From the NCBI RefSeq assembly GCF_020520425.1, contig NC_079487.1, positions 63,480,398 to 63,544,397 of the forward strand: 64,000 nt of DNA. The letters run 5' to 3'. Below the pieces are notes generated by a model. The model did no database searches. It had not been told where the DNA came from and worked only from the letters and a program-made list of their open reading frames with translations. The translations under genes were made by a program, and so were the position numbers. This document shows, in pieces, positions 22,717-33,621 of this stretch. The stretch's first letter is position 1. Every line of letters starts with the position of its first letter. This stretch comes from Spinacia oleracea. Its lineage: Eukaryota > Streptophyta > Magnoliopsida > Caryophyllales > Amaranthaceae.

Positions 22717-24101
22717 TGAAGGAAATAATGCCCTTGGTCCAAGTATGCATTCTATGTTAAGTCTAATAAATGCGGTTCAGTATTAATTAACAAGTTAATA
22801 ATTCAGTGAGATCAAGTGAGCTGAATGCCTAGCTAGAGGCCGCTTCAGTTCAAGTGGAATTAATGATATTAATCCACAGCTTACTCTTGACTGAACCCGT
22901 AGGGTCACACAAATAGTACGTAAACGGATCAAGTATTTAATGGCATTAAATACTCCATCTATGAATATTCGGAACCGACGGATCTTGGTTTCAGTGGGAG
23001 CTAAGATCGTCACAGGCAAGAAATGAATACTCCGGAAACGATGATATTGCCGGAAACGGAAATATGGATCGTATCGGAAATATAAATATTATCCAAGTCG
23101 TAGATGTTGCCGGAAACGGAAACATGGTACGTATCGGAAAATATTATTGGAAATGGAAATATTACCAGAATCGGAAATATTGCCGGAAACGGAAATATTG
23201 TCAGAATCGGAAATATTGCCGGAATCGGAAAATAATTCCGGAAACGGAAATATTAAATATTTGTTCGAAACGGAAATTAATTCCGGAATCGGAAATATTA
23301 AATATTGTTCGTAATCGGAAATAGATTCCGGAAATGGAAATTTAATCGGAAGCGTATCGTACGAATTAGCATCGGACGAGGCTTGCCGGACGAAGGCCCA
23401 GCACGAAGCCGGGGCCATCGCCCAGCAAGCATGCGCGCCACAAGCCCAGCCAAGGCAGCGCCCAGGCCTACCGCAAGGCAGGCCCAGCGCGCGCCAAGGG
23501 CCACGGCTGCGTGGGCCGTGCTGCGCGGGCTGCTGCTCGCACGCGCATGGGCAGCCCTTGTGGCTGCCGTGTGTGTGTGAGTTTGTGCTCATGCGTGATT
23601 CCTGAATCTACAAGAGTCAGTGTATGATTAAATTTCTATTCCTAATTGGATAAATTAATTAAATAGAATTCATGTAGGATTCTAATTCCAATTAATTCGC
23701 ATCCTACTAGGATTACGATTCCTTTTCCATAACTCTATAAATAAAGGCCTAGGGGTCATAATTTATACAGAAGTTTCAAAGTATTCAAAAGTGAGTTTTT
23801 TGAGAGAAAATTAAAACACATCTTGCTCATAAAGTGCCGAAATTTTCTAGTACCTTAAGGGCGATTCTAGTTGGTCAATCTTAAGGCGGATCCGGACGTG
23901 CTGTGGACTATCTACGGAGGGACGACACTTGGAGTCCTAAAAGACTTGTTCTTGTTCGGTTCGGGCGCAGCTAGGGAGGGCACGCAACAAAGAGTATGCA
24001 TCTAAATTATGCTATATGATTATGTGTAAATAATATGTTGTCCTGGGTTAATGGTTGTTTCCGCATGATCTATGTAATGTCATATGTATCATAACCTAAC
24101 A
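22717..24101 (+). repeat. 5' LTR of copia B (1385 bp)
   Basis: TGAAGGAAATAATGCCC...ATCATAACCTAACA. It contains the CGGAAATATTG repeat cluster (about 23028-23345), a GC-rich block (about 23375-23580) and a TATA box at 23736-23743. Confidence 0.96.
23736..23743 (+). promoter_or_regulatory. TATA box of copia B 5' LTR
   Basis: AACTCTATAAATAAAGGCC fits a plant TATA box. The identical site in the 3' LTR is at 32799-32806. It should start the genomic RNA about 30 bp downstream. Confidence 0.65.
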
Positions 24102-24102
24102 G

Positions 24103-24116
24103 TGGTATCACGAGCC
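24103..24116 (+). promoter_or_regulatory. Primer-binding site of copia B (initiator tRNA-Met type)
   Basis: TGGTATCACGAGCC lies one base after the LTR end. Like copia A, it has one extra base after TGGTATCA compared with the canonical TGGTATCAGAGC. Confidence 0.75.
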
Positions 24117-25129
24117 CCTTATTATTTTCATAATCTAAATTGCATGAACATGGTTAAATATTACAAATTTGCAAGAATTAAAAGGGGTGATTAATTTTCG
24201 TAATTGTTAATTAATTGCAAATTGCGTTTATTTAATTATACGTACGCAGTTTTTCGGCAGTTTCTTCGTTACTCATCCGAATTGAGTGATTTTTGTGTCA
24301 ATTCCGCATGTAAAAGACATTCTAAAATTTTGACAAAAATAGTATTTTTCTGCCGAACCCAGAATTCTCAAATTCGAAGCCTAACTATGACTTTTCGAAG
24401 GTTTTAGTTTTTCGAATGCAAAATTTCGTAAATTTAAGATGTTAAATTAAATATTTGCGATTCTTGTTGATAAATCTTGAATTTTTGATTGACCTACTGC
24501 ATATGTTTAACAAGTTTGAATGCCTAGTCTTGTTAATTATGCAATCTAATTTGTAATTATGATTAATTTGTTGAAAATTAGAATAATTTAGAATTAATTT
24601 GATTTTCATAATTAATTGTAATTTAATTAGAAACCTATGATTAAAAACCACCATAAAAATTGTAAATTTACGATAAATTTTAAATTTTTATGACCTAGAC
24701 TTGAATCCATAACAATCGGAAATCAATTGGATAATAAATTTTCGATTTTTTCGCCCTAAAATTATGAAATTAATAATATTTATTAATTTGTCATTAATTT
24801 TAAATATAAATTTTAAATTTTTATGCGATTCGTTCATATAACTTGCACGCACGAAGCAATGGACGCTTCGTGTTACCCTTAAGGGGTGTTGTATAATGCG
24901 GGCATGCGACGACGAGCAAGGGAGCTCGTCGCCCGTGCGGCACGAATGCAATGAGCAAGGGCGTAGTGCACGAGCACAAGGCAGCAGCCCTGCCTTGTGT
25001 CGTGTGCCACGAGCAATGAACGAATGGGCATGGGCGAAGGGCGAGCCAAGGCAGTCGCGTGTGGGCAGCAAGCGAGCTGCGCCACAACGCGCGCTGCCTC
25101 GCACAAGTGCGCGCAGCCTCGCGCGCAGC

Positions 25130-25370
25130 GAGCGCAAGCTCGCGTGCCACGAGCGCTGCGCCCAGCACTGCTCGCGCGCGCAGCGCGCGATGTCGCTCGC
25201 CCAGCGAGCGATGTCGCGCCCCAGCGAGCGATGGCTCGCGCGCGCAGCGCGCGATGTCGCTCGCCCAGCGAGCGATGTCGCGCCCCAGCGAGCGATGGCT
25301 CGCGCGCACAGCGAGCGAGCCAGCGCGCCCAGCGAGCGATCTCGCGCGCGCGCACTGCGAGCGATAGCTC
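25130..25370. repeat. GC-rich repeat, 64-bp period, GCGAGCGATG motifs
   Basis: A unit beginning CAGCGCGCGATGTCGCTCGC starts at 25181 and again at 25245 (64 bp apart). Multiple CCCAGCGAGCGATG and reverse-related CGCTCGC motifs make the block partly self-complementary. Confidence 0.8.
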
Positions 25371-26069
25371 GCGTGCGATGGGGCGCTGTGCGGAGGCTTG
25401 CGATAGGACAGCAGCAGCTATGCGACGAGCGCATGAGCTGCGCGCACATAGCCAGCAATGGCTGTGTGCGTGCGGCCCATGGGCGTGCAACGCATAGGGT
25501 GTTTGCGTTACGATTAGATCGTTTTGAATGTTTAATTTGAAAATTTCAGTTCACGTAATTTTAATTAATTTTAAAATTAATAATTTGAATTAATTTCTTG
25601 GATTTTAATTTTGAATATTATAATTATAATAAATGGAATTTATTCTAATTATTTTACTAAAATTAAAATCATGAATTAATTTAAATGCGACTGAAATTAA
25701 ATTAAATTTTTGGATTCAATTATAAATTTATATGAGCTTTAAATTTTAATTAAATTTGTATGTTTCCGGTTAGACTAGAAATACAATTTTATGTTTAAAA
25801 TTAGTAAAGCATATGAATTTATTGGTTTGAGTGGGAGCGCTTTTTAGTCATAAACTCTTGATTAGGTCTACAAATCCTTAAGGTTAAAACAACTCGATTA
25901 GAATTAATAAGGACTGAATAATTGGTAGATTATTGGTGCCCTTGATTAATTGCTGCAAATGTTTACGTGATGCATAATGTGTTTTACTAACCAGCTATGT
26001 GGGCCATTCATGATAATGAATGGGTGAATGGTATATATATTGTATATGTACTGTTTTGCAGGTTATGAA

Positions 26070-26303
26070 GTGACTAGTATGGCCCAAATAGGATAGAAAA
26101 TATGGTCTGCGTACCATTAATTTGAATGTAATTGGTCTAAAGCACCAAAGTTATTTTTCAATTCAAAATGGTCTGCGTACCATCAAATAGTTGTAATTAG
26201 TTATAGCTTATCCTATTTGAAGAAAATGGTGCCTCCCACGGAGATTTTCAAGACGGACTTTGAAGTCAAAGCTTCAAGATGAAGTCGGGCCATACTAGGT
26301 CAC
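26070..26303 (+). promoter_or_regulatory. Conserved structured leader segment, copia B
   Basis: GTGACTAGTATGGCCC (26070-26085) is inverted at GGGCCATACTAGGTCAC (26287-26303). CAAATAGGATA, directly inside, pairs exactly with TATCCTATTTG at 26209-26219. Two hairpins, ATGGT-CTGCGT-ACCAT, lie at 26102-26117 and 26168-26183. The layout matches copia A (22278-22524), although the surrounding leader sequence has diverged. Confidence 0.7.
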
Positions 26304-26948
26304 AAATATCTTATGCATGTTTTAAGTTATTTATAGCTTTAAATATGTCTTAAAATGCATGCGATCAAAAGCTTGATTATGTTGCATGATTAAGGATTTT
26401 AGTTCACTTAAAATCTAACCAACATAGTAAGAGCCTTAAGTTCCAAACTTAAAAATTGAGTTAAAAGGTGCCATGCCAAAATATACACTTGCTTGGATAT
26501 CCTTTACATCAATCTAGTAATATTTTTTCGCTCAGCGAGGTGTTACTTATTGGTCCTAAAGGGGCAAGGTACACAAATAATTGTGAGTACATGTTAGTTT
26601 TGGTGAAACTCAACGATATAAGTAAGGAGTCCTTTTATGTCGTGGCAAATTCGATAGGTTTACCTAATAAGTTCTTAGACGTACCTATCAACCAAGAATA
26701 GTTTCTAGACTATTAGCAAAAGGCTTTTGCTTACCTAAGATGTTCTAGGATTAAGTCGACAAACTGTGCTTAGTTCTTCAATGATTTTAGGATCTTGGAA
26801 TCATTTTATTCACACCTGCCGGAACACATAACTTGAATAAAATGCTTAATAAACATTGAATTATGCATGTATGCTAGAATTTAAGTTTATTAAGAGAAAC
26901 TGTGAATGGTTATTTATTTGTTTATTCTTTTCAATTGTAGTTTTTAAT

Positions 26949-29900
26949 ATGGCAAACAACAATTCATTCAACATTCGATCAATTCTCGAAAAGGAGAAGT
27001 TGAACGGGAAAAACTTCCTTGACTGGCAAAGGAACTTGCAAATAGTTCTTATGCAGGAAGAAAAGGAGTATGTCCTAGATGAGGCGATGCCCGAAGCTCC
27101 TGGCGACGGGGTCACTCAGGCTGCCCTCAATCGTTGGATTGATGCCAACAAGGATGTGAAATGTCTAATGCTCGCCACCATGAGTGCGGATCTGCAGAAA
27201 ACGTTCATCAACTCAGATGCTTTCACAATCATCAGTGAGTTGAAGAACATGTTCCAAGATCTGGCTCGAGTCGAAAGATTCGAGACTCATAGGCAAATTC
27301 TTGAGACCAAGCTTAAGAAAGGCGAGCCCGTAAGTCCACATGTTCTCAAAATGATTGGACTCATTGAGAATATGAGTCGGCTGGATCAGCAATTTTCTCA
27401 GGAAATGGCTATAGACACCATCCTCCATTCTCTTCATAGCGGGTATGATCAGTTCAAACTGAACTACAGTATGAATAGTCTGGACAAAACGCTCACTGAG
27501 CTTCACGGTATGCTGAAGACCGCTGAAAAGACGCTCAAAAGTGATAAGCAGGATGTGCTTATGGTGCGTGGGGGCAAGTTCAAGAAATCTGGAAAGAAGA
27601 GGAATGCTAAGAAAGGTGGCAACAAGGCCAGCCCAACTAAGCAAACTGGCGCCAAATCTGCAAAGAGGAAGGTCAGTCAACCCACTTCTGAATCCGAATG
27701 CTTCTACTGCAAGAAGAAGGGGCATTGGAAGAGAGATTGCTTGAAGCTAAAGGAAGATCAGAAGAACGGAACAGTCGTTCCATCTTCAGGTATTTTCGTT
27801 ATAGACTGTATACTTGCTAATTCAACTTCTTGGGTATTAGATACAGGTTGTGGCTCACACTTATGTTCCAATCCACAGGGACTAAGAAGAAGTAGAAAGT
27901 TAAGCAAGGGAGAAGTCGACCTACGAGTGGGAAATGGAGCACGGATTGCTGCATTAGCCGTAGGAACTTACTATTTGTCGTTGCCCTCCGGGCTAGTTTT
28001 GGAACTGGAAGAATGTTTCCATGTTCCAAGTCTTACTAAAAACATCATTTCAGTTTCTTGCTTAGATGCTAAGGGATTTTCCTTTATAATAAAAGACAAT
28101 AGTTGTTCGTTTTATTTTAAAGAGATGTTTTATGGATCTGCTAGATTAGTCAATGGACTTTATTTATTAGATCACGACAAACAAGTATATAACATAAATA
28201 CCAAAAAGGCCAAAAAGGATGATTCAGATCTCACCTATCTGTGGCATTGTCGATTAGGCCATATAAACTTGAAACGCTTAGAAAGACTTCAAAGGGAAGG
28301 AATTCTAGAACCATTTGACTTAGAGGATTATGGTAAATGCGAGTCATGTTTACTTGGCAAAATGACAAAGCAACCTTTCTCTAAAGTCGGAGAAAGAGCA
28401 AATGAACTATTGGGTTTAATCCATACAGATGTATGTGGACCAATGAGTACAAATGCTAGAGGTGGTTTCAGCTACTTTATCACTTTCACTGATGACTTCA
28501 GTAGGTATGGTTATGTCTACCTAATGAAGCATAAGTCTGAATCCTTTGACAAATTCAAGGAATTTCAGAGTGAAGTAGAGAATCAATTAGGCAAGAAGAT
28601 TAAGGCACTGCGGTCTGATAGAGGCGGTGAATATCTGAGCTATGAATTTGATGACCATCTGAAAGAATGTGGAATTCTATCAGAATTGACTCCTCCTGGA
28701 ACACCACAATGGAACGGTGTGTCAGAACGGAGGAACAGAACCTTGCTAGACATGGTCAGGTCAATGATGGGTCAGGCCGAACTTCCATTAGAATTTTGGG
28801 GACATGCACTAAATACAGCTGCACTCACTATAAATAGAGCTCCGTCTAAAGCTGTCGAAAAGACTCCATACGAATTATGGTTTGGAAAGCCTCCAAATGT
28901 GTCTTTTCTTAAGATTTGGGGATGTGAAGTATACGTCAAACGATTAATTTCAGACAAACTTCATCCAAAATCTGACAAATGTATCCTTGTGGGCTATCCA
29001 AAGGAAACAAAGGGGTATTACTTCTACAATACATCTGAGAACAAAGTGTTTGTTGCTCGAGATGGTGTCTTTTTGGAGAAGGATCACATTTCCAAAATGA
29101 CAAGTGGGAGAAAAGTAGACCTCGAAGAAATTCGAGTCGAACAACAAACTCTAGAGAATGCTCAAGATGACATTCAGGATGAAACTCAGAGATCTTTAGA
29201 AGAATCTGGTGAGAATCATGGTCAATCTAGAAATGTTACCCCGCGTAGATCGCAAAGATATAGATCTCAACCGGAAAGGTACTTAGGTATTTTGACGAAC
29301 GAGAGCTATGACGTTCTATTACTTGAAAGTGATGAACCTGCGACTTACAAGCAAGCTATGACGAGCCCTAGCTCCAAGCAATGGCAAGAAGCCATGCAAT
29401 CTGAATTAGACTCCATGTCTGAAAACCAAGTATGGGATTTGGTCGATTTGCCAGATGGCTACCAAGCCATTGGAAGCAAATGGGTTTTCAAACTGAAAAA
29501 GGACAAGGATGGGAAACTTGAAGTTTTCAAAGCTAGATTGGTTGCAAAAGGTTACAGGCAAGTCCACGGTGTGGATTACGATGAAACCTTTTCACCAGTT
29601 GCAATGCTAAAGTCTATTCGAATAATGTTAGCAATCGCTGCATATTACGATTACGAAATATGGCAGATGGATGTCAAAACTGCTTTCTTAAACGGCGTTT
29701 TAACAGAAACTGTGTTTATGACACAGCCTGAAGGTTTTGAGGATCCAAAGAATGCTAAAAAGGTATGCAAGCTAAAGAAGTCAATCTACGGATTGAAGCA
29801 GGCATCCAGGAGCTGGAATATACGTTTTGATGAAGCAGTCAGTGACTTTGGTTTCATCAAGAACGCGGACGAATCTTGTGTATACAAGAAGGTCAGTGGG

Positions 29901-30914
29901 AGCAAAATTGCTTTCCTAGTATTATATGTCGACGACATATTGCTTATCGGAAATGACATTCCTATGTTGAACTCTGTCAAGATTTGGCTTGGGAAATGTT
30001 TTTCGATGAAGGATCTAGGAGAAGCACAGTACATATTGGGCATCAAGATTTACAGAGATAGATCTAAAAAGATGATTGGACTTAGTCAAAGCACTTATAT
30101 CAATAAGGTGCTTGATAGGTTCAAGATGGCGGACTCCAAGCGAGGCTACCTACCCATGTCTCATGGAATGACTCTAAGCAAGACTCAGTGCCCAAAAACA
30201 CTTGATGAGCGTAGACGAATGAATGGGATTCCATATGCATCATTGATTGGTTCAATAATGTATGCTATGATATGTACACGCCCGGATGTTGCGTACGCAC
30301 TCAGTGCTACGAGCAGATACCAGTCAGACCCAGGAGAGGCGCATTGGACTGCTGCCAAGAACATTCTGAAGTACCTGAAAAGGCACAAAGATGACTTCCT
30401 GGTCTATGGTGGAGATGATGAATTAATTGTTAAAGGCTATACGGACGCAAGTTTCCAAACCGACAAAGATGATTTCAGATCACAGTCTGGGTTTGTCTTC
30501 TGCCTCAACGGAGGAGCAGTAAGCTGGAAAAGTGCTAAGCAAAGCACCATTGCGGATTCTACAACTGAAGCGGAGTACATTGCTGCACATGAGGCAGCAA
30601 AGGAAGCTATATGGCTAAGGAAGTTCATAGGAGAACTTGGTGTAGTCCCCTCCATTAAAAGACCAATAGCCCTGTATTGTGATAATAACGGAGCTATTGC
30701 ACAGGCAAAAGAGCCTAGACACCACCAGAGAGTCAAGCATGTACTTCGTAGATTTCACCTTCTACGAGAGTTCGTTGAAAGAAAAGAAGTCGAGATAAGC
30801 AAAATTGGAACTGATGACAACATATCAGATCCATTAACTAAACCTCTGCCGCAGGCGAAGCACAACTCGCACACTGCAGCTATGGGAATCAAGCATATTG
30901 GAGAATGGCTTTGA
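26949..30914 (+). CDS. Copia gag-pol polyprotein, intact
   Basis: 1321 residues in one uninterrupted frame. The start chosen is the ATG of ATGGCAAACAAC, just after a putative splice acceptor; an upstream in-frame ATG at 26856 would add 31 unlikely residues. Domains: gag (about 1-240); CCHC zinc knuckle CFYCKKKGHWKRDC (about 252-265); aspartic protease with LDTGCGSH (about 296-303); integrase zinc-binding region (WHCRLGH, about 430); integrase core with HTDVCGP, SDRGGEY and SERRNRT carrying the D, D, E triad (about 491-592); RT with KWVFKLKKDKDG and catalytic YVDD (about 993); RNase H with YTDASF and TEAEY (about 1164-1210). All catalytic motifs are present. Ty1/copia order (integrase before RT) is clear. 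Confidence 0.95.
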   Translation: MANNNSFNIRSILEKEKLNGKNFLDWQRNLQIVLMQEEKEYVLDEAMPEAPGDGVTQAALNRWIDANKDVKCLMLATMSADLQKTFINSDAFTIISELKNMFQDLARVERFETHRQILETKLKKGEPVSPHVLKMIGLIENMSRLDQQFSQEMAIDTILHSLHSGYDQFKLNYSMNSLDKTLTELHGMLKTAEKTLKSDKQDVLMVRGGKFKKSGKKRNAKKGGNKASPTKQTGAKSAKRKVSQPTSESECFYCKKKGHWKRDCLKLKEDQKNGTVVPSSGIFVIDCILANSTSWVLDTGCGSHLCSNPQGLRRSRKLSKGEVDLRVGNGARIAALAVGTYYLSLPSGLVLELEECFHVPSLTKNIISVSCLDAKGFSFIIKDNSCSFYFKEMFYGSARLVNGLYLLDHDKQVYNINTKKAKKDDSDLTYLWHCRLGHINLKRLERLQREGILEPFDLEDYGKCESCLLGKMTKQPFSKVGERANELLGLIHTDVCGPMSTNARGGFSYFITFTDDFSRYGYVYLMKHKSESFDKFKEFQSEVENQLGKKIKALRSDRGGEYLSYEFDDHLKECGILSELTPPGTPQWNGVSERRNRTLLDMVRSMMGQAELPLEFWGHALNTAALTINRAPSKAVEKTPYELWFGKPPNVSFLKIWGCEVYVKRLISDKLHPKSDKCILVGYPKETKGYYFYNTSENKVFVARDGVFLEKDHISKMTSGRKVDLEEIRVEQQTLENAQDDIQDETQRSLEESGENHGQSRNVTPRRSQRYRSQPERYLGILTNESYDVLLLESDEPATYKQAMTSPSSKQWQEAMQSELDSMSENQVWDLVDLPDGYQAIGSKWVFKLKKDKDGKLEVFKARLVAKGYRQVHGVDYDETFSPVAMLKSIRIMLAIAAYYDYEIWQMDVKTAFLNGVLTETVFMTQPEGFEDPKNAKKVCKLKKSIYGLKQASRSWNIRFDEAVSDFGFIKNADESCVYKKVSGSKIAFLVLYVDDILLIGNDIPMLNSVKIWLGKCFSMKDLGEAQYILGIKIYRDRSKKMIGLSQSTYINKVLDRFKMADSKRGYLPMSHGMTLSKTQCPKTLDERRRMNGIPYASLIGSIMYAMICTRPDVAYALSATSRYQSDPGEAHWTAAKNILKYLKRHKDDFLVYGGDDELIVKGYTDASFQTDKDDFRSQSGFVFCLNGGAVSWKSAKQSTIADSTTEAEYIAAHEAAKEAIWLRKFIGELGVVPSIKRPIALYCDNNGAIAQAKEPRHHQRVKHVLRRFHLLREFVERKEVEISKIGTDDNISDPLTKPLPQAKHNSHTAAMGIKHIGEWL

Positions 30915-31768
30915 TGTCTCTGTTTAATGTTTTAAAGTTTTAGAGTTTAAATCTTTTGTAAAACATTATTGGTTAATCATTCACAATAAATGAAAAGAAT
31001 TCATTTTTCCATTTAATTTGTGGTTTATTAAATGATGAGTCCCTTCAATTTGACGATATATTCAAGATAGACTGTCAGGACCAGTCCTGTGACTAAGAAA
31101 TGTCTATCAAGTGAACTTGAATGTCAAAGGTTGAAAATGGTCCCTAATCGGAGTTTTCTATAAAATTGGACGCATAGAAAACGTTAGACGATTAGAATGC
31201 AAGATGACTAGTAGTTCTGTTTCTTGAACTATGTGGACATGGCAATGTCATAATCATTTGCATAGATACTTACTTTGGGAAGACTAGTATCGGACAAGAC
31301 CTATGAAACTTTACTGTAAGAGATGAAAATCTGTCATAAGTAAATTTCATTAAATTATTAGACACTAAATCCTCAATACCTGAGTGATTTGAGATTACTT
31401 GTTTGAGAACTGGTTGCTTTGACGTTGACCAACCGTCGCACCGTAAAAGGAGGCTATAAAGGCAACGCTCAGGTAATCACCTATCAAACGAAGTCTAATC
31501 TCAAGATCGCAAGATTGGGATTGTCCTCCCATAAATCGGGATGAGATGCTTAAAAGTTGTACAAGGCCACTCGGAGAGCTAGAAACTGTGAAATGCATGG
31601 CCGTGCTCGGATGAATCATAGGCTATGATTATCTGTTTATTTGATCAGTTGAACTCTGAAACCGAGGAACACCTCTGGACGTAATAAGGATGACAACTCT
31701 TACCTTATGTTCAAGAGCAAGCATCGAGCGACAAAGGAATTAGGAAATGCACACTTGTCCCTAAGGAC
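30915..31768 (+). other. 3' non-coding region of copia B
   Basis: About 0.85 kb between the pol stop and the polypurine tract, conserved in copia 1 and more distantly in copia A (37670-38501; GTCGCACCGTAAAAGGAGGC is shared). No open frame of note. Confidence 0.7.
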
Positions 31769-31778
31769 AAGTGGGAGA
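31769..31778 (+). promoter_or_regulatory. Polypurine tract of copia B
   Basis: AAGTGGGAGA ends one base before the 3' LTR. Confidence 0.85.
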
Positions 31779-31779
31779 C

Positions 31780-33164
31780 TGAAGGAAATAATGCCCTTGG
31801 TCCAAGTATGCATTCTATGTTAAGTCTAATAAATGCGGTTCAGTATTAATTAACAAGTTAATAATTCAGTGAGATCAAGTGAGCTGAATGCCTAGCTAGA
31901 GGCCGCTTCAGTTCAAGTGGAATTAATGATATTAATCCACAGCTTACTCTTGACTGAACCCGTAGGGTCACACAAATAGTACGTAAACGGATCAAGTATT
32001 TAATGGCATTAAATACTCCATCTATGAATATTCGGAACCGACGGATCTTGGTTTCAGTGGGAGCTAAGATCGTCACAGGCAAGAAATGAATACTCCGGAA
32101 ACGATGATATTGCCGGAAACGGAAATATGGATCGTATCGGAAATATAAATATTATCCAAGTCGTAGATGTTGCCGGAAACGGAAACATGGTACGTATCGG
32201 AAAATATTATTGGAAATGGAAATATTACCAGAATCGGAAATATTGCCGGAAACGGAAATATTGTCAGAATCGGAAATATTGCCGGAATCGGAAAATAATT
32301 CCGGAAACGGAAATATTAAATATTTGTTCGAAACGGAAATTAATTCCGGAATCGGAAATATTAAATATTGTTCGTAATCGGAAATAGATTCCGGAAATGG
32401 AAATTTAATCGGAAGCGTATCGTACGAATTAGCATCGGACGAGGCTTGCCGGACGAAGGCCCAGCACGAAGCCGGGGCCATCGCCCAGCAAGCATGCGCG
32501 CCACAAGCCCAGCCAAGGCAGCGCCCAGGCCTACCGCAAGGCAGGCCCAGCGCGCGCCAAGGGCCACGGCTGCGTGGGCCGTGCTGCGCGGGCTGCTGCT
32601 CGCACGCGCATGGGCAGCCCTTGTGGCTGCCGTGTGTGTGTGAGTTTGTGCTCATGCGTGATTCCTGAATCTACAAGAGTCAGTGTATGATTAAATTTCT
32701 ATTCCTAATTGGATAAATTAATTAAATAGAATTCATGTAGGATTCTAATTCCAATTAATTCGCATCCTACTAGGATTACGATTCCTTTTCCATAACTCTA
32801 TAAATAAAGGCCTAGGGGTCATAATTTATACAGAAGTTTCAAAGTATTCAAAAGTGAGTTTTTTGAGAGAAAATTAAAACACATCTTGCTCATAAAGTGC
32901 CGAAATTTTCTAGTACCTTAAGGGCGATTCTAGTTGGTCAATCTTAAGGCGGATCCGGACGTGCTGTGGACTATCTACGGAGGGACGACACTTGGAGTCC
33001 TAAAAGACTTGTTCTTGTTCGGTTCGGGCGCAGCTAGGGAGGGCACGCAACAAAGAGTATGCATCTAAATTATGCTATATGATTATGTGTAAATAATATG
33101 TTGTCCTGGGTTAATGGTTGTTTCCGCATGATCTATGTAATGTCATATGTATCATAACCTAACA
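31780..33164 (+). repeat. 3' LTR of copia B (1385 bp)
   Basis: Same length and, as far as I compared, the same sequence as the 5' LTR. It is followed by the AAAAA duplication at 33165-33169. Confidence 0.96.
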
Positions 33165-33169
33165 AAAAA

Positions 33170-33621
33170 TTGCCTTCCAAATCAACACTTACAAAAATCT
33201 AGGGATCTAAGATAGTAGGTTTACGCTAAAGCGAGGTGCTATTTTAGTTGACTTAGGTGGTAAGGCGTCCTAAAGGAGCACGTTGATTGTGGTTACAACT
33301 CAAACAACAATGGCATTAAGTTGTGGCAATGGGATGAATTATGGCATTAATTTATTAACCAAGAGTAATTTGGAGATTACTAGCAATAGGTTTTGCTTAC
33401 CTAAAATCTTTAACTACTTAAGACATGCTAAAGCTGCTTAAGGATTTAGGACTTTTGGGGTCTTGGAATCATTTCATTCATTTTGGACCATGTTTTTGCT
33501 TTTTGCATGAATGAAATGTTTTTAATAGCTTTAATGATTGCATGTTTTGCTTTTATTTCAAAGTTATTGAATTGTATGAATGGTTATTTATTGCAAATTC
33601 TTTTCGATTGTAGTAATCAAA
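33170..33621 (+). other. Leader of copia A, right part
   Basis: Continuation of the copia A leader after the nested insertion. TTTTCGATTGTAG at about 33601-33613, eight bases before the gag ATG, mirrors the putative splice acceptor of copia B. Other short blocks are shared with copia B's leader just before its ATG (GCTTACCTAA, TCTTGGAATCATTT). Confidence 0.65.

Larger units (their letters stand above)
24117..26948 (+). other. Long untranslated leader of copia B
   Basis: About 2.8 kb between primer site and gag ATG. AT-rich flanks surround a very GC-rich island at about 24890-25500. The island contains a 64-bp tandem duplication and opens frames of up to 256 codons on both strands. The conserved hairpin segment is at 26070-26303. 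TTTTCAATTGTAG at about 26928-26940, just before the ATG, looks like a splice acceptor and is conserved in copia A, so a leader intron is plausible. No convincing protein is seen in the leader. Confidence 0.7.
22717..33164 (+). mobile_element. Copia element B, complete and probably recently active
   Basis: 10,448-bp Ty1/copia element with 1385-bp LTRs at 22717-24101 and 31780-33164. The LTRs look identical wherever I compared them, including all open frames within them. Order: 5' LTR, primer-binding site, leader of about 2.8 kb, uninterrupted gag-pol (26949-30914), 3' non-coding region, polypurine tract, 3' LTR, flanked by AAAAA. It is inserted in the leader of copia A. Pol motifs and length resemble Tnt1/Tork-type copia elements; lineage was not tested. 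Confidence 0.95.

Noticed and set aside
23089-23592. 167-codon minus frame in the copia LTR
   Set aside because: Translation of the CGGAAATATTG cluster and GC block. It is repeated in both LTRs, and no protein family is recognised.
24688-25540. Several overlapping frames of 160-256 codons on both strands
   Set aside because: They lie in the GC-rich copia B leader, overlap in several registers on both strands, are made of Ala/Arg/Ser-rich repeat translation and have no motif. Base composition explains them.
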